DNA of 64,000 nt, taken from contig NC_063170.1 in NCBI RefSeq assembly GCF_023159225.1, positions 28,422,301 through 28,486,300 on the forward strand, given 5' to 3'. The position numbers were made by a program, and so were the translations under genes. This document shows, one piece after another, positions 24,486 to 37,278 of the stretch (positions are counted from its first letter, which is position 1; the number at the start of each line of letters is the position of its first letter). This DNA comes from Perognathus longimembris pacificus. Lineage: Eukaryota; Chordata; Mammalia; Rodentia; Heteromyidae. Under the pieces are notes generated by a model. It ran no database searches and was not told the DNA's origin. It saw only the letters and a list, made by a program, of their open reading frames with translations.

Positions 24486-24716
24486 GGTTTTTTTGGTTTT
24501 TTTGGTTTTTTTTGTTTTTTTTTTGGCCAGTCCTGGGCCTTGGACTCAGGGCCTGAGCACTGTCCCTGGCTTCTTCCCGCTCAAGGCTAGCACTCTGCCA
24601 CTTGAGCCACAGCGCCGCTTCTGGCCGTTTTCTGTATATGTGGTGCTGGGGAATCGAACCTAGGGCCTCGTGTATCCGAGGCAGGCACTCTTGCCACTAG
24701 GCTATATCCCCAGCCC
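24486..24716 (-). mobile_element. IDL-Geo SINE, young subfamily
   Basis: A reverse copy with a G/T-interrupted T tail. The TSD TTATTGTTGTG lies at 24475-24485 and 24717-24727. Young variants: CTTCCCGCTC, GGGCCTCGTGTATCCGAGG. Confidence 0.94.
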
Positions 24717-26663
24717 TTATTGTTGTGTTTTTGTTCTTTTCTTTTTTTTTCTCCTAAATACCTGATAAAGAACATTTTTCAGTTCTTTTTTGTTACCAGC
24801 TGGGCAAGCTTTCCTGCATTCTTCTGGCTCACTGTCTGCCTCTGCCTTCTAAATATCAGTAGCAGCCAAACTGTCTCTAGATATTGCCCAATGTCTCCTA
24901 AAAGATAGAATAGCCCCTGGTTAAGAACAATTGCTTTACCAGGTGAACTATCAATCTCTGTGCCATACTTGTTCTCAATCTTTATCTCAACTCTTGTTTC
25001 TTCTCAGATTTATTACTGTTTTCTCTTTGCTTGCCCATCTCCTGTCTTATTAGCATGGTGTTTCCTGCACAGTAAGGTCAATCTTCCCCTACCTTACACA
25101 TTCCTGAGCTTGAGGATCACTCTTCAGCACTTTTGCTCTTACCTTATAAACTAACTCCATGAGCAACACTCTCAACTATAATCTCCTCTTTTTTTATAGT
25201 GTTTCAGAACTTTAGTCTTGCTTTCTTCCACCCTTGGAGCAAAAATCAGTACACATTTTGGCAATAGCTAACAGCTGTACTTACTCCATTTTGGCATTCA
25301 GCAATGTATTTGCTTTGAGTACCTACAGAGTCAGATTTCTTCTGAACTACCCCCACCCCCAATATTCTTAAGAAAATGCAAAGGGACCGTTGAGTGTTTT
25401 CTACTACTACAAAGTATAGTTGAAGTACATACATTCTTTGAATAACTGAATTGTGTGATTAGATGTTTAAAACATTAGGCTGTCTTCTTTACCAAGAGAC
25501 TGATATGACATTTAGTTGCAGATTGTGTTGCATGGTTTGATATTTCTTCATCTTGCATTCTGAATATAGATGTGTTCTTAATCTGATATCCAGGATTGCA
25601 TACTGCTGATGAAAGAAACAAGGCAATATTGCTTTATTTTTCTATACAAATGAATGGACATTCTTAAACTGAATTTTTTGACATTTTGAAATCAAATATT
25701 TCCATCATTAATTGAATTCTAGATTAAAAGTTCCATTCTAAAATAGTATTTAAAGCCCTTAGATAATCTCTAGATATTCTAATGATGCCACTGCTAAATT
25801 TAATGTCATTTTTAGTTACTTTTGAAAGGGAAGGCACAAATGACTATTTGGATTCTGAAAACATCCGCTCCTCTTTGTAGTTGTTTTTGGAACTATTTAT
25901 GTCTCTATAGTCCTTCACTGCCAGAATAAGCTTTGTTTCATTATCCCATTGCTAGGATGAGATGTCCCAGTTGATTTTTTTTCCTTGTTTCTAGAATAAA
26001 ATACCCAAATTAGTCTGTCCCACATGGAAGTAGGATGGCAGGTGAGGTCAAGTGAAGGGCTATTCTAGTAAGTCTCTTTTTAGGAAAAATTTAGACAACT
26101 GAGCAATTAGTAGGAATAGCTCCTAGAAAGCACTTGCTTAGAATCCATTTATTTTGGATGACTTGCTCAGATTGACAAATAAATACTTGTAAGAGCCATT
26201 CTCTGTGGGCCAGACTTCAGATACTCAAAGTATCAAATCTATAGTGACAAAGACAGAATTTTCAAATTTTAAATTTTGAACAGTTTAGTAACTAATAAAA
26301 TAATCTAGTTATTTCCATTGCTTATAGAAGTTTAGGATACTAATAACTTTTCTCATTATAGTTAGGAACACAAGGATATAAGCCTGTAATGGTCTAGGAT
26401 CATTAATTCAGAGGACTTCTACTTTGTTTTTCCATTCCTTTTGTTGTTATTCACTCTGCATGATTGTTCACTAATACAGCTTTTTCATGTTGAAGGTTTT
26501 ATAATGAATGTTCTCTCTATGAGATGGTTCTGCCATGTTACAGATTATTCTACAAATCAAGTATAATAAATTTATACTGCAGCATTAGAACTTCCCTATC
26601 TGACATATCAAACCAATCTTTTTTTTTTTTTGGTATAGTGTTTTAATTAAGTTTTCAGTTTTT

Positions 26664-26867
26664 GTTTTGTTTTGTTTTGCCAGTCCTGGGGCTTGAATTC
26701 AGGGTATGAGCACTGTCCCTGGCTTCTTTTTGCTCAAGGATAGCACTCTACCACTTGAGCCACAGCACCATTTCCGGCTTTTTCTATATATGTAGTGCTG
26801 AGGAATCGAACCCAGGGCTTCATGTATACAAGGTGAGCACTTTACCACTAGGCCATATTCCCAGCCC
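26664..26867 (-). mobile_element. IDL-Geo SINE, older subfamily
   Basis: A reverse copy with a GTTTT-repeat tail. The TSD is AAGTTTTCAGTTTT (from 26649) and AAGTTTTCAATTTT (26868-26881). Confidence 0.9.
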
Positions 26868-26902
26868 AAGTTTTCAATTTTAAACGTTACATATTCCAGT
26901 TC

Positions 26903-26903
<1 letters not shown>

Positions 26904-26933
<30 letters not shown>

Positions 26934-27131
26934 TTTTTTGGCCAGTCCTGGGCCTTGGACTCAGGGCCTGAGCACTGTCCCTGGCTTCTTCCCGCTCAAG
27001 GTTAGCACTCTGCCACTTGAGCCACAGCGTCGCTTCTGGCCGTTTTCTGTATATGTGGTGCTGGGGAATCGAACCTAGTGCCTCGTGTATCCGAGGCAGG
27101 CACTCTTGCCACTAGGCGATATCCCCAGCCC
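26904..27131 (-). mobile_element. IDL-Geo SINE, young subfamily, (ATTT)n tail
   Basis: A reverse copy only 36 bp from the previous one. Its tail is an ATTT microsatellite (26904-26936). The TSD TCCAGTTCT lies at 26895-26903 and 27132-27140. Confidence 0.94.
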
Positions 27132-27224
27132 TCCAGTTCTCATTTAAAAGATCCTTTGACATTAAAAAAGAAAAGTTAAATCTTCTATTATTGAAGTAAG
27201 CTTTCTTTTATATTAACTAATTTC

Positions 27225-27940
27225 TTGTCAACCTGATATATAGAGGGGTTACAGTTTCATAGAGCAATGAATACATTTCATATCTAACTTGTCACCTCCC
27301 TCATTTTTCTCCCACCTTCCCCCCTCCCAGATTCTCTCTCCCCCTTGAGATGTACAGTTGGTTTACAGCATGTTGTCATGTAAATATTGCTGTTGCATTG
27401 ATTCACCTTTTACCCTTTATCGCTCCATTTTGATGTTCCCCTTTCCTTCTCTAGTTCCAATAAACATGCATACAATACCCAGGATACCAAAATCAGTTAC
27501 AGTGACATCAGAGGTAATACCATGGGAAAGAAAAAGGCATAATTTCACATGGTACCTTGAAAATAGCAACAATGATAAACCACTTATTTACATAATTTGT
27601 AGTTCATTTCGCTTAGCATCATCTTATGTGTTCATATGTACATAGCTTTCTATTGAATTATTGTGATCTGCTGCTAGGACTATCCTAGACATATACTAAT
27701 TATTCACAATGAAGGAAACCATAGAGTCTGTGTTTCTTTTGGGTCTGGCTCACTTCAGTTACTATGATTTTTTTCCAAGTCTTTCCTTTTCCTTATGAAT
27801 GGGGCAATGTCATTCTTTCTGATAGAAACATACAATTCCATTGTGTATATGTACTACATTTCCTTGATCCAGTCACTACTGAGGCATCTGAGTTGGTACC
27901 ATCTGATGATAAATTGTGCTGCGATGAACATAGTTGTGCT
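27225..27940 (-). repeat. L1 3' end, antisense
   Basis: The complement of the L1 3' terminus and ORF2 end: GAGGGGTTACAGTTTCATA, a C-rich tract at 27306-27350, and AACATACAATTCCATTGTG. Diverged. Confidence 0.75.
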
Positions 27941-28589
27941 GGTAACTCTAGCATGACCTATACATTACATTCTGCTATTGTAACAGAAAGACTAAGGGAA
28001 AGAAAATTAATGATGATTAGTCACTCTTAAGGTTTTACAATTTGCATTACAACTCTACATATCGTTAAAAATATGCCTTTGAGTTACTCAAATAACTTCA
28101 TGTTTGAAAAGAAGTTTTAATACATTTACTATAGATTTAATTTTAATCACTATTATATTTGTTTCTCTTTCAAGAAATATAATTTCACTTGAGAGATGCA
28201 TGGACTGCTTAAATCAAGTTGTCAAGTATACTTACTACATACATATGTAAATAAGCTAAGCTCAAACCTGAAATGTATTCACAATCTGATAATTTTGTTT
28301 TAGCTTATTCTGCATATAAAAAGCTTTATGACTTATAAAATAATCATATGTTGGTGGTGTTACCATTTCACTAATGTGAGTACATCACTTCTACAACTAA
28401 ATTCCTAATTTTAACTAATATAAATGCTACTGTTTCATTGATACCCTCCCTAATTTCATCCCTGCAGTATTTTTACATGGTACCTGTTAATAAAACTAAT
28501 ATAGCCACTGCCATAATAAATTTTCTGTTTCTACATGTCCCCATAGTACGAAAAGCAAAGAACACGCTTCATTTGTTTCTCTCTCTGAT

Positions 28590-28640
28590 ACTGTGCCAAA
28601 CATATAGGAGGTGCTTAGAAGATGTTGCTTGAATGGATGG
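28590..28640 (+). repeat. L2/MIR 3' end-like fragment
   Basis: CTGTGCCAAACATATAGGAG followed by GTGCTTAGAAGATGTTGC resembles the terminal phrase of L2/MIR elements. Confidence 0.45.
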
Positions 28641-28730
28641 CTACAATAAGCAAAAAAAAAATAAAAAATTATTTAATTTAACAACATCATTTTATAGTCT
28701 TCAAGTGGAGCCTTAAAAGATACATACTTT

Positions 28731-29081
28731 GGGGCTGGAATATGGCCTAGTGGCAAGAGTGCTTGCCTTGTATACATGAAGCCCTGGGTTCGATTCCCCA
28801 GCACCACATATATAGAAAATGGCCAGAAGTGGCTCTGTGGTTCAAGTGGTAGAGTGCTATCCTTGAGCAAAAAGAAGCCAGGGATAGTGCTCAGGCCCTG
28901 AGTCCAAGGCCCAGGACTGGCCAAAAAAAAAAAAAAAAGAAGAAGAAGAAGAAAAGAAAGAAAGAAAACTACAAGAGGCACTGCTGTGGCTCAAAGTGGT
29001 AGAGCACTATCCTTGAGCCAAATTGCTTAGGGTCAGCACCCCAGGCCCAGAGTTCAATAAAAATTTTTTAAAAAAATTTTT
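28731..29081 (+). mobile_element. Trimeric SINE insertion IDL-Geo-Geo
   Basis: A full IDL-Geo (28731-28920) runs into a purine-rich linker (28921-28968) and then a third, Geo-like monomer (GCTGTGGCTCAAAGTGGTAG...GCCCAGAGTTCAATAAAAA). The whole block sits inside one 15 bp TSD, AAAGATACATACTTT (28716-28730 and 29082-29096). Confidence 0.85.
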
Positions 29082-30320
29082 AAAGATACATACTTTTCCA
29101 GTATTCACTTTTTCCAAATTATCAGTATGTATTACATATATCTCAAGTATTTTATTATAAGACAGGTTTAGATTTAGCAAAATATCCCTGCTAGTATGTT
29201 CTACTAGTAATGATGGAAAGTTTTTCTGTGGTGTAAGGAACCAAAAACAGTTAAGAAGTTGGTTTACAAATCAAGTGGAGGTACATTCAATGGAGCTTAG
29301 CTAGATGTTATAGTAGTGATAATGGAAAAATACAGAAAGGGAACTGACAATAGTTAAATGGTTGATTTATAAATCAAGAATTTCCACCATCAATGGAGCT
29401 TAGCTAGGGTTTTGCTTTTGTAGTATTTTGTAGCAGTAATGGTGGAAAGTTTTATTATTAACTTCTACAAGGATGGTTTGGGTTTGACATTCCCATGTAT
29501 ATATACAACTTACCTTGATCAGACTAACCATGTATGTCACTCTCCCTTATTCCCCTTCCTGAACCATTCTCAACAAACTTCTTGTTTCATTTTCACACAA
29601 TGGAGCAATGTACACATGCACATTCATACATGCATAAAGAGTTTCCAAGCTTTTTCACCTTTTCTACCTGCCCATTTTTAATAATTCATTTTATATTTAA
29701 CTACCCTGTTATGCAGTTTATAAGAGGAATAAACTGCTAACCTCAGCTGATCATTCTACTTTTCATTCTGATACCAGTTATTCAAGAGACCAATCACTTC
29801 TACTCATAAAATTTGGAGCATTTATTCCCTTGATTAAATTGACTACCTTAGATGTAAATTATTCTGAGATTGAATTTAAATATCTCCCCAATGTTTGTGA
29901 GCAATTAAAATACATTGGTTGGTTGGTTGGTTTTCTAAATGTAACACAAATGTAGAAACCTAGCATGTAGTTAAATTTAGGATTCTATGAAAAGCAAATA
30001 ACTCTTAAAAGACAGAAAATTTGAAAATGAATTTTTGTAGGACATCATCAATTTAGACTGAAAATAATCTCTTTATTAGGGAAATAAGAATTTAGAAATC
30101 CAACAGCTTGTAAAAACATTTCTGGATAGTAGTGGTGCATCAACAGCTGGAAATCAATTAACAGTAGTTTTTATAACTTTGTAAATGAGGCAGAGGTGAA
30201 CTCAGTAAGAATCTGTAGGTAATGAAAGGGACTATTAGAAGTGCATTTCCCATAGTGTATAATCCAAGTGCTTGCAGGCTTGCTTAATTGCTCAAAGAAA
30301 AAAACAAAGGCCAAATGAAA

Positions 30321-31030
30321 TTCTTTTTTGTTTCTTTCTTTTTTTTTTCTCTTTCTCTCTTTTTTTTTCTTATTTATTGTCAAAGTGATGTACAGAGAGG
30401 TTACAGTTTCATACATTAGGCCTTGGGTACATTTCTTGTACTGTTTGTTACCTCCTCCCTCATTCCCCCTCCCCCCTCCCTGTTTCCCTCTCCCCCCCAT
30501 GAGTTGTCCCCACGAGTTGTTCAGTTGGTTTACACCAAACAGTTTGGCAAGTATTGCTTTTGTAATCGTTTGTCTTTTGTCTCTCGATTTTAATATTTCC
30601 TTTCACTTTCCTAGTTATAATACCAGTACATACAGTTTCACTGTACTCAGATTAGATACAGTGATAATGCTGGTACAATCACAGGAAGGGGATACAAGAG
30701 GATCATCAACAATAGAAGCTGTGGTTTCACATGGCCCGTTGAAAGTAATTACAAGTAATATAACAGTCGTTTCCATAACATGGAGTTCATTTCATTTAGC
30801 ATTATCTTATGCATTCATAAGGGCATAGCTATTAGGCTCTTGTGATCCTCTGCTGTGACTAGCCTAAACCTGTGCCAATTATTCCCTATGAGGGAGACCA
30901 TAGAGTCCATGTTTCTTTGGGACTGGCTCACTTCACTTAGCATAATGTTTTCCAAGTCCTTCTATTTCTTTACAAATGGGACAAGGCCATTCTTTCTGAC
31001 AGAGGCATAAAATTCCATTGTGTATAACAA
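30321..31030 (-). repeat. L1 3' end, antisense
   Basis: Pyrimidine-rich tail (30321-30371), then the complement of the L1 3' UTR (CAAAGTGATGTACAGAGAGG, C-rich tract 30455-30500) and the ORF2 end (CATAAAATTCCATTGTGTAT). Part of it is open for 166 codons on the plus strand by chance. Confidence 0.82.
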
Positions 31031-32400
31031 TTTATATTTTAACAATTTTACTTCACACATAAGAGTTGATAGAAAGTCAGGAAATCTTAGTGATTGTTGA
31101 TTTCAAGAGTCTGTTCTCCAATTCCCTCCCTCATTGGGAGAGCCTCAGATGGATTTTTTTAATTTAATATCATAAACACATAGAAATATTCTAAGGAAAA
31201 TACTACAACTGCAAAAGCTCTTCCAAATTCCTTAACATCATGACTTCACAGTGGCAGAGGAAATATGTAACTTTAGTTGAGAGCTACATGTAGCAGTAGA
31301 ATTCAGAATATTTCTGTCTTTGGAGATCATTATAGTAAGTTGCCATAATTACTTTAATTATACTTCCAACCACCAACAAAAAGTTATGAAAAATAAATTT
31401 TCTATGATAATACATGTGGTATTTATGTTATCCATTGCTCACTTTTTAGTAACCATCATCAAAGTAAAATTATCCTATTTTAAATATATCTATTTCTGGA
31501 AATTAATAGATTCTATTATTATTTTCTGCCAGCATCTTGCTGCTTAAAGTTCATTGCTTTTTCCTCCCAAGATTTTCCTGTTGATGTACAATCAGAAATA
31601 AAGTCCAATCTTTTCTCCCATTAGAACAAAAGTACTTCTGATGATTTCAATAGAGAGGGAAAGCAGGCAGAAGTATATTTATTGCTCATCCAGCATTAAT
31701 GACTTTTAGTTTTAGGATGTTTGCCTGTATTGCATATTATAGCATCTAAGCCTGTCTGACTTGAATATACATACTGTGTGTTAAATTAGAGATAGTCAGA
31801 GCTGTCTGCTAAGTATGGTGAATCTTCTTTTGGGATCACATGTGTTAGGATAAAAAACAGACAGGTAAAATCTACAACAGAAGATTATGGACTTAAAGGA
31901 TCCACAATTTAAGTGATTTCTAGAAACTGAGGATTTGTCCTAAGACTGGTAGTTTGTGACTGAGGATGCATTCTAACAGATTCTGTATCTATGCTTACTA
32001 AATTAGTATATCTGTACAGAATGTTTTCTAGCAGAATTGTTTGATACAACAAATTATAGAGAACAAATTTGTTTTCTGCAAACATAACATAATCTCATAG
32101 GCTTTAGATTTGTGCTTGCGGACCAATGTCATTCCTCAGGCATATTTTAATTTTTTTTAAACCTACAGTACTTATGATCATTGAGATTATAGTATATAAA
32201 AGTATAATTTTTCATATTTACAAAATTGTATTTCTATAACAACACATGACTGAAGCTAATCAGCTTCCATTCTTTCCAGTCAATAATGAGTTTCTTTATC
32301 CAAGAATAAGCTTCCTGTTTTCTCTTATACTCTGTCAGTTCATGTGTCCTGATCACCTCGTTTATCCCAATACCTCATAAGTTACTTAAGTTTGGGCCTT

Positions 32401-32599
32401 TTTTCTTTCCAGTCCTGGGGCTTGAATTCAGGGCCTGAGCACTGTCCCTGGTTTCGTTTTGCTCAAGGCTAGCACTCTGCCAACTTAAGCCACAGCACCC
32501 ACTTCTGGCTTTTTCTGTGTATGTGGTGCTGAGGAATTGAACCTAGAGTTTCATGTATACAGGCAAGCACTCTTACCACTAGGCCATATTCCCAGCCCC
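32401..32599 (-). mobile_element. IDL-Geo SINE, older subfamily
   Basis: A reverse copy with a 13 bp TSD, AAGTTTGGGCCTT (32388-32400) and AAGTTTGGGTCTT (32600-32612), one mismatch. Confidence 0.9.
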
Positions 32600-32975
32600 A
32601 AGTTTGGGTCTTATACATGGCAGCTTTTAAGTTGATGGCCTCTGAGCTACAAAATGTTCTTTTAACTATTGCTATTGAGAGAGTTCTTAGTGATTTCATC
32701 AATTATAGGCTCTTTGTGAAAATGTCTGAAGCTTCCAGAAAATGGTATCAATGATTTGTTTACTGTATTTCTTCCAAAATGAACCACAATAATACTTCTA
32801 TGGAAATATATTTTATTATCTTCTGAGGAGAATTTCATCAGTCAATTCTAAATTATATTATGAATTATTTTGAAACCTTTTCATTTTAGTATTTTTGATA
32901 AAATGTCAAAATGCTACACTACCAGATTATCATAACTTTTCTTCCTTTATAGCATAGTATATCAAAAAAATATTA

Positions 32976-33162
32976 TGGGCTGAGTGTCACTGGCATATAC
33001 CTGTACTTCTAGCTACTCAAGAGGCTGAGATCTGGAGAATCACAGTTCAAAGCCATCCTGGTCAGAAAAGTCCACAAGATTCTATCTCCAAAATAACCAG
33101 CAGGCTTAGCTGGAGGCAGGCTCAAGTGATAGAGCATGAGCAACAACAACAACAAAATAAAA
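32976..33162 (+). repeat. B1-Geo composite SINE
   Basis: Forward B1-like part (CTAGCTACTCAAGAGGCTGA) and a short, deleted Geo-like part (GGCTCAAGTGATAGAGCATG) with a CAA-repeat tail. Confidence 0.7.
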
Positions 33163-33302
33163 GGGAGGAGGTTACAGTTTGGTGTGCTAATCACTAGTCT
33201 TTATTTTGAATATACCCAACATTATTTAATTCACTTATTTAATTTGTAGTTGAAGTTTCTAAGGCTTATTTTTTGTCTTACTCTATGATTTTAAAAGATT
33301 TA

Positions 33303-33398
33303 AGGTGAGTGTGGTAGCCCAGGCCTATCATTTCAACACTTGTGAAATCAAGGCAATAGGATCATGAGTTCAAAGCAAACGTGGGCTGGTGAAACCTT
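33303..33398 (+). repeat. B1-type SINE fragment
   Basis: Forward, diverged B1: GTGAGTGTGGTAGCCCAGGC, then ATCATGAGTTCAAAGC. Confidence 0.55.
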
Positions 33399-33599
33399 AA
33401 AGAGAGGAGAGACAAGGAGGGAAGGGATGAGGTGGGGGAGGAAAAAGGAGGAAGGAAATGTAGAGAAAGGAGTTGAGTGAGGCCAGTTATCTTTTTGCTT
33501 CCTCCTTACCTTCCACTTGGTACCCACTGGGACCAAGCTTCTATCATATGAAACTTTCAGGGATTCACTCAAACCATATCTAAACCAAAGCTACCCCTA

Positions 33600-33792
33600 T
33601 TTTTTTTCAGTACTGGGATTTAAACTTAGGGCCTTGGACTTATCACTCTTAACACTTGAGCCTTATCTCAAGCCATTATTGCTTTAGTTTATTTTTAGGA
33701 TAGCATCCTAAGCTTTTACTCACAGCTGACCTTAGATTGCGATCCTCCTTGGAAGCTAACATTACAGATATGGGCCACCACACTTGGCCATT
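33600..33792 (-). repeat. B1-ID composite SINE (old)
   Basis: Reverse: ID/Geo-like end (GTACTGGGATTTAAACTTAG), then the B1 complement (TTACAGATATGGGCCACCAC). Confidence 0.6.
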
Positions 33793-33814
33793 TCCTGGTG
33801 GTTGTTGTTGTTTA

Positions 33815-34035
33815 ATTATTTTTAAGTGTCTGTACAAAGGAGGTGCCATTTAACAAAGGTTATGAATGCAATGCTTCTCAATCAGTGGCATCCCTTTCTA
33901 TATTCTCACCTCCCTTCATCTCACCTTTTCTCTTGCTATTCTTAATTTTCTGGTATATGCAATGAATTCTTGACTGCATTCTTTTTCTTTCCCTTGTTAT
34001 TTGTCTACCTCTCTCCCTTTGGCCCCACCTTGGCA
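33815..34035 (-). repeat. Old L1 3' UTR-like sequence, antisense
   Basis: Resembles the segment at 57295-57540 (GGTGCCATTTAACAAAGG; TTCTTAATTTTCTGGTATAT; CTCTCCCTTTGGCCCCACC), which lies next to antisense L1 coding sequence. Confidence 0.5.
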
Positions 34036-34374
34036 ACTTTAACCAGCAGGCTCTTCATTTGAAGAGAAACTGTTATACTGGGCCAATGTTAAAATTTAAT
34101 AATTTACCTCCTTTCAGTATGTCAGTGTCTGGAGAATATGCATGTGATTCAATATTTTTACTTTTTGTTAGATGAATTTAATGAAAAAATACTTAATTGG
34201 GTTTATATTCTGAACTTTTTACCAAATTGTGATGTGATCATTTGTTATGGAGTATTTCAAGTCAACACTGATAGTGTCAATTGCCCTAATTTTTCAAGGC
34301 AGGAAAGAATATCCAGAATATATGTCGATTGCTAGAAAATGATTTTTTTTCATTTTCCATGATGAGAGGAGTCT

Positions 34375-34645
34375 AATGTAAACCATGTCTCTAACTGGCA
34401 GAATATGTATGGATTTACTGTAGGTTCTCATTCTGTTCAGCCAGTCTTTTGTTTCATGTCAGTACTGTGCTGTCTTATTACTACATAACTGCAGTTTGTC
34501 TTGAGATTATGTAACAAAAGTCATCAGCTTTGTTCCTTTGGTTCATGATTACCTTGGCTCTTCAGGGTGCTTTGTAATTCCATATGAATTTCAAAATTGT
34601 TTTTTCTACTTTTGTGAAAAAGTCATTAATATTTAAATGGGGCTG
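34375..34645 (-). repeat. Old L1 fragment, antisense (host of a nested L1, left part)
   Basis: The complement of L1 ORF2 (ATGTCAGTACTGTGCTGTC; ATTCCATATGAATTTCAAAA). It is interrupted at 34645 by a sense L1. Confidence 0.7.
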
Positions 34646-36299
34646 TATTATATACAATGGAAAAAACATAGCCTCTTCAACTATTGGTGCTGGGACAACT
34701 GGACAGCCATATGCAGAAAACTCAAAGTGGACCCTAGCCTATCACCATGCACTAAGATCAACTCAAAATGGATTAAAGACGTTAAAGACCTAAAATCCTG
34801 AAACTACTGAAGGACAAAGTAGGAGGGACACTAGAACTTATAGGCATAGGCAGAAACTTCCTGAATAGAGTCAACACAACAGATAGGGGAGAGACTCCAC
34901 AAATGGGACTACTACAAAATAGGAAGTTTCAGCACAGCTAAAAACATACTGACTAAACTAGAAAGACAGCTAACCATATGGGAAAAGATCTTCACCAGCA
35001 CAGCACCTAATATCCGTCATCTACAGAGAACTCAAGAAACTAACCCCCTCCAAACCCAGTAAACCAATTATTAAATGGGCAAGGGAGCTAAGGAGAGACT
35101 TCACAGAAGAAATAAAAATGGCAAAGAAACATGAAGAAATGTTCACATCCCTGGCAGTAAAGGAAATGCAAATAAAAACAACCCTGAGATACCACCTCAC
35201 CCCAATTAGAATGGCCTATACTCTGAACTCAGGCAACAACAAATTCTGGAGGGGATGTGGAGAAAGAGGAACCCTTCTGCACTGCTGGTGGGAATGTAAA
35301 CTAGTACAACCACTCTGGAGAACATTATGGAGGTTCCTCAAAAAACTCAGCATAGACATACCCTTGACCCAGCCATACCACTCCTAGGCATATATCCAGA
35401 ACAACAGGATCCAAGATACCACAAGGATACCTGCACCTCCATGTTTATCACTGCACAATTCACAATAGCCAAGATATGGAAACAACTCGGATGCCCCACT
35501 ACAGATGAATGGATCAAAAAAATGTGGTACCTGTACACAATGGAATTCTACACAGCTATCAAAAATGATAAAATAATGGCATTCACAGGGAAATGGACAG
35601 ATCTTGAACAAATAGTGTTGAGCGAGACAAGCCTAGAACACAGAGAACAAAAGTACATGGTCTCCCTGATACATGGATGTTGGGGGGAAAAATTAAAAAT
35701 CAGAGAACGTGTCTGTAAAATATCAAACATCTTTTCAAATGGTATTTTTACATGGTTTGGTCAGTGGTTTTACATCATGTATCTAAAACCAAACAATTAC
35801 TAAATAAACATAAAAATGTCTAGGATAGTCCTAGCAGAGGATGATAATAGCTCAACAGCTATGTACATATGATATGATGTACATATGTACATATGATGAG
35901 GCCAAGCAAAATGAACTCCAAGATATGGAAATGAGGATTTTATTGTTGTAGTTATTTTAATGTACTATGTGATTCTCCTATGGCTTATCCCCTGTTGTTA
36001 CTGTATATGATTGTTGATATACTGGGTATTGTATATATGTTTATCTGAATTAGGGAAGGGAATGGGAACATCAGAATGGTGAGACAAAGAATCAAGAGTG
36101 AACCAATGCAATAGTGATACTCATAAGACAATATGCTGGAAAGGAACTGTACAACTAGCAGGCTGGGAGGGAGGGAAGGTGAGAGAAAAATGAGGGAGGG
36201 TGTAACATATGACAAGGGAGATACTCACTACCTTATTATGTAACTAAGTTTAATTTTAAAAAAGCGAAATTCTAATCAAGAATTTGAAACCTAAATAAG
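34646..36299 (+). mobile_element. 5'-truncated L1 with ORF2 C-terminal remnant
   Basis: A sense L1 starts in late ORF2 (TACAATGGAAAAAACATAGC; ATTGGTGCTGGGACAACTGG) and runs through the C-terminal region. Frames at 35118-35387 and 35327-35803 overlap because of frameshifts. They show [20 protein letters not shown] and [16 protein letters not shown]. The 3' UTR and A-rich end follow. The TSD TAAATGGGGCTG lies at 34634-34645 and 36300-36311. About 35 bp of non-L1-like sequence sits between the L1 end (near 36262) and the TSD. It is inactive: no ORF1, endonuclease or reverse transcriptase. Confidence 0.88.
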
Positions 36300-36311
36300 T
36301 AAATGGGGCTG

Positions 36312-36780
36312 CTTTAAGTCCTTTTGGGTAGTGTGAGCTCTTTGTAGATATTAGTCATTCTTCTGTTGATTAGGTAGCATGTATTTTTTTCCCATTCTAC
36401 GATTGTGCTTTGGTTCTGATCATTGGGGGGTTTTTTGCTGTCCAGAATTTTTAGTTTGATGTAATTCCATGTGTCATTTGTGTTTTTGTTTTCTCTGCAA
36501 TTAGAGCCCTATTGAGACAATAATTCCATAGGCTTATTACTTCTAAGATTTTTCCTATATTTCCTGAAGTAATTTATTTTCAAATCTTACTTTGAGTTCT
36601 TTGATCCATTTGGAGTTGATTTATTGTATAAGGTGAGAGATAAGAGTGTAGCAAGTGTGTAGCAAGTGGATAACCAGTTTTCCTAATTCCATTTATTGAA
36701 GATACTAGCTTTTTTTTTTTCCCCATGTAGTGGCTCCTTTGTTAAAAAATCAGATGGCTGTAGCTATGTGTGATTTTATT
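36312..36780 (-). repeat. Old L1 fragments, antisense (host right part and an adjoining piece)
   Basis: The first part continues the host L1 across the nested insertion (CTTTTGGGTAGTGTGAG). From about 36338 a different, more 3' region of an antisense L1 follows (GTAGATATTAGTCATTCTTC; CCATTTGGAGTTGATTTATT). Confidence 0.65.
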
Positions 36781-36793
36781 CTTGGGTTTTCTT

Positions 36794-37024
36794 TCTTGTT
36801 CCTTTGATCTTGGGGCCTTGAACTCTGGGCCTGAACACTGTCCTAAGCTTCTTTTGAACAAAGCTAGCACTCTACCAGTTGAGCACCACTTCTGACTTTT
36901 TCTGTAATTAATTGGAGATAAGAGTCTCACCAACTTTCCTGTCGGGGCTGGCTTCAAAACACCATCCTCAGAATTCAGCCTCCTGAGTAGCTAAAATTAT
37001 AGGCGCGAGCCACCAGCACCCAAC
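36794..37024 (-). repeat. B1-Geo composite SINE
   Basis: Reverse: Geo complement (GGGGCCTTGAACTCTGGGCC...AAAGCTAGCACTCTACC), then B1 complement (AGCCTCCTGAGTAGCTAAAA; GCGCGAGCCACCAGC). Confidence 0.78.
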
Positions 37025-37080
37025 TTCATTTATTTTTTCATAACCCTCTTACCTAACTGAATAGTACAATGAGGTTTTTT

Positions 37081-37278
37081 GTTGTTGTTGTTGTTTTGCC
37101 AGTACTGGGCTTGGACTCAGGGCCTGAGCACTGTCTCTGGCTTCTTTTTGCTAGCACTCTGCCACTTGAGCCACAGTGCCACTTCTGGCCATTTTCTATA
37201 TATGTGGTGCTGGGGAATCGAACCCAGGGCTTCATGTATATGAGGCAAGCACTCTTGCCACTAGGCCATATTCCCAGC
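37081..37278 (-). mobile_element. IDL-Geo SINE
   Basis: A reverse copy with a GTT-repeat tail. The TSD is CAATGAGGTTTTTT (37067-37080) and CAATGAGGATTTTT (from 37279). It has an 11 bp deletion in the Geo half (CTTTTTGCTAGCACTC). Confidence 0.9.

Noticed and set aside
30328..30828. 166-codon open frame on the plus strand
   Set aside because: It is the antisense reading of an L1 3' UTR and ORF2 end; the low-complexity start comes from the pyrimidine tract.
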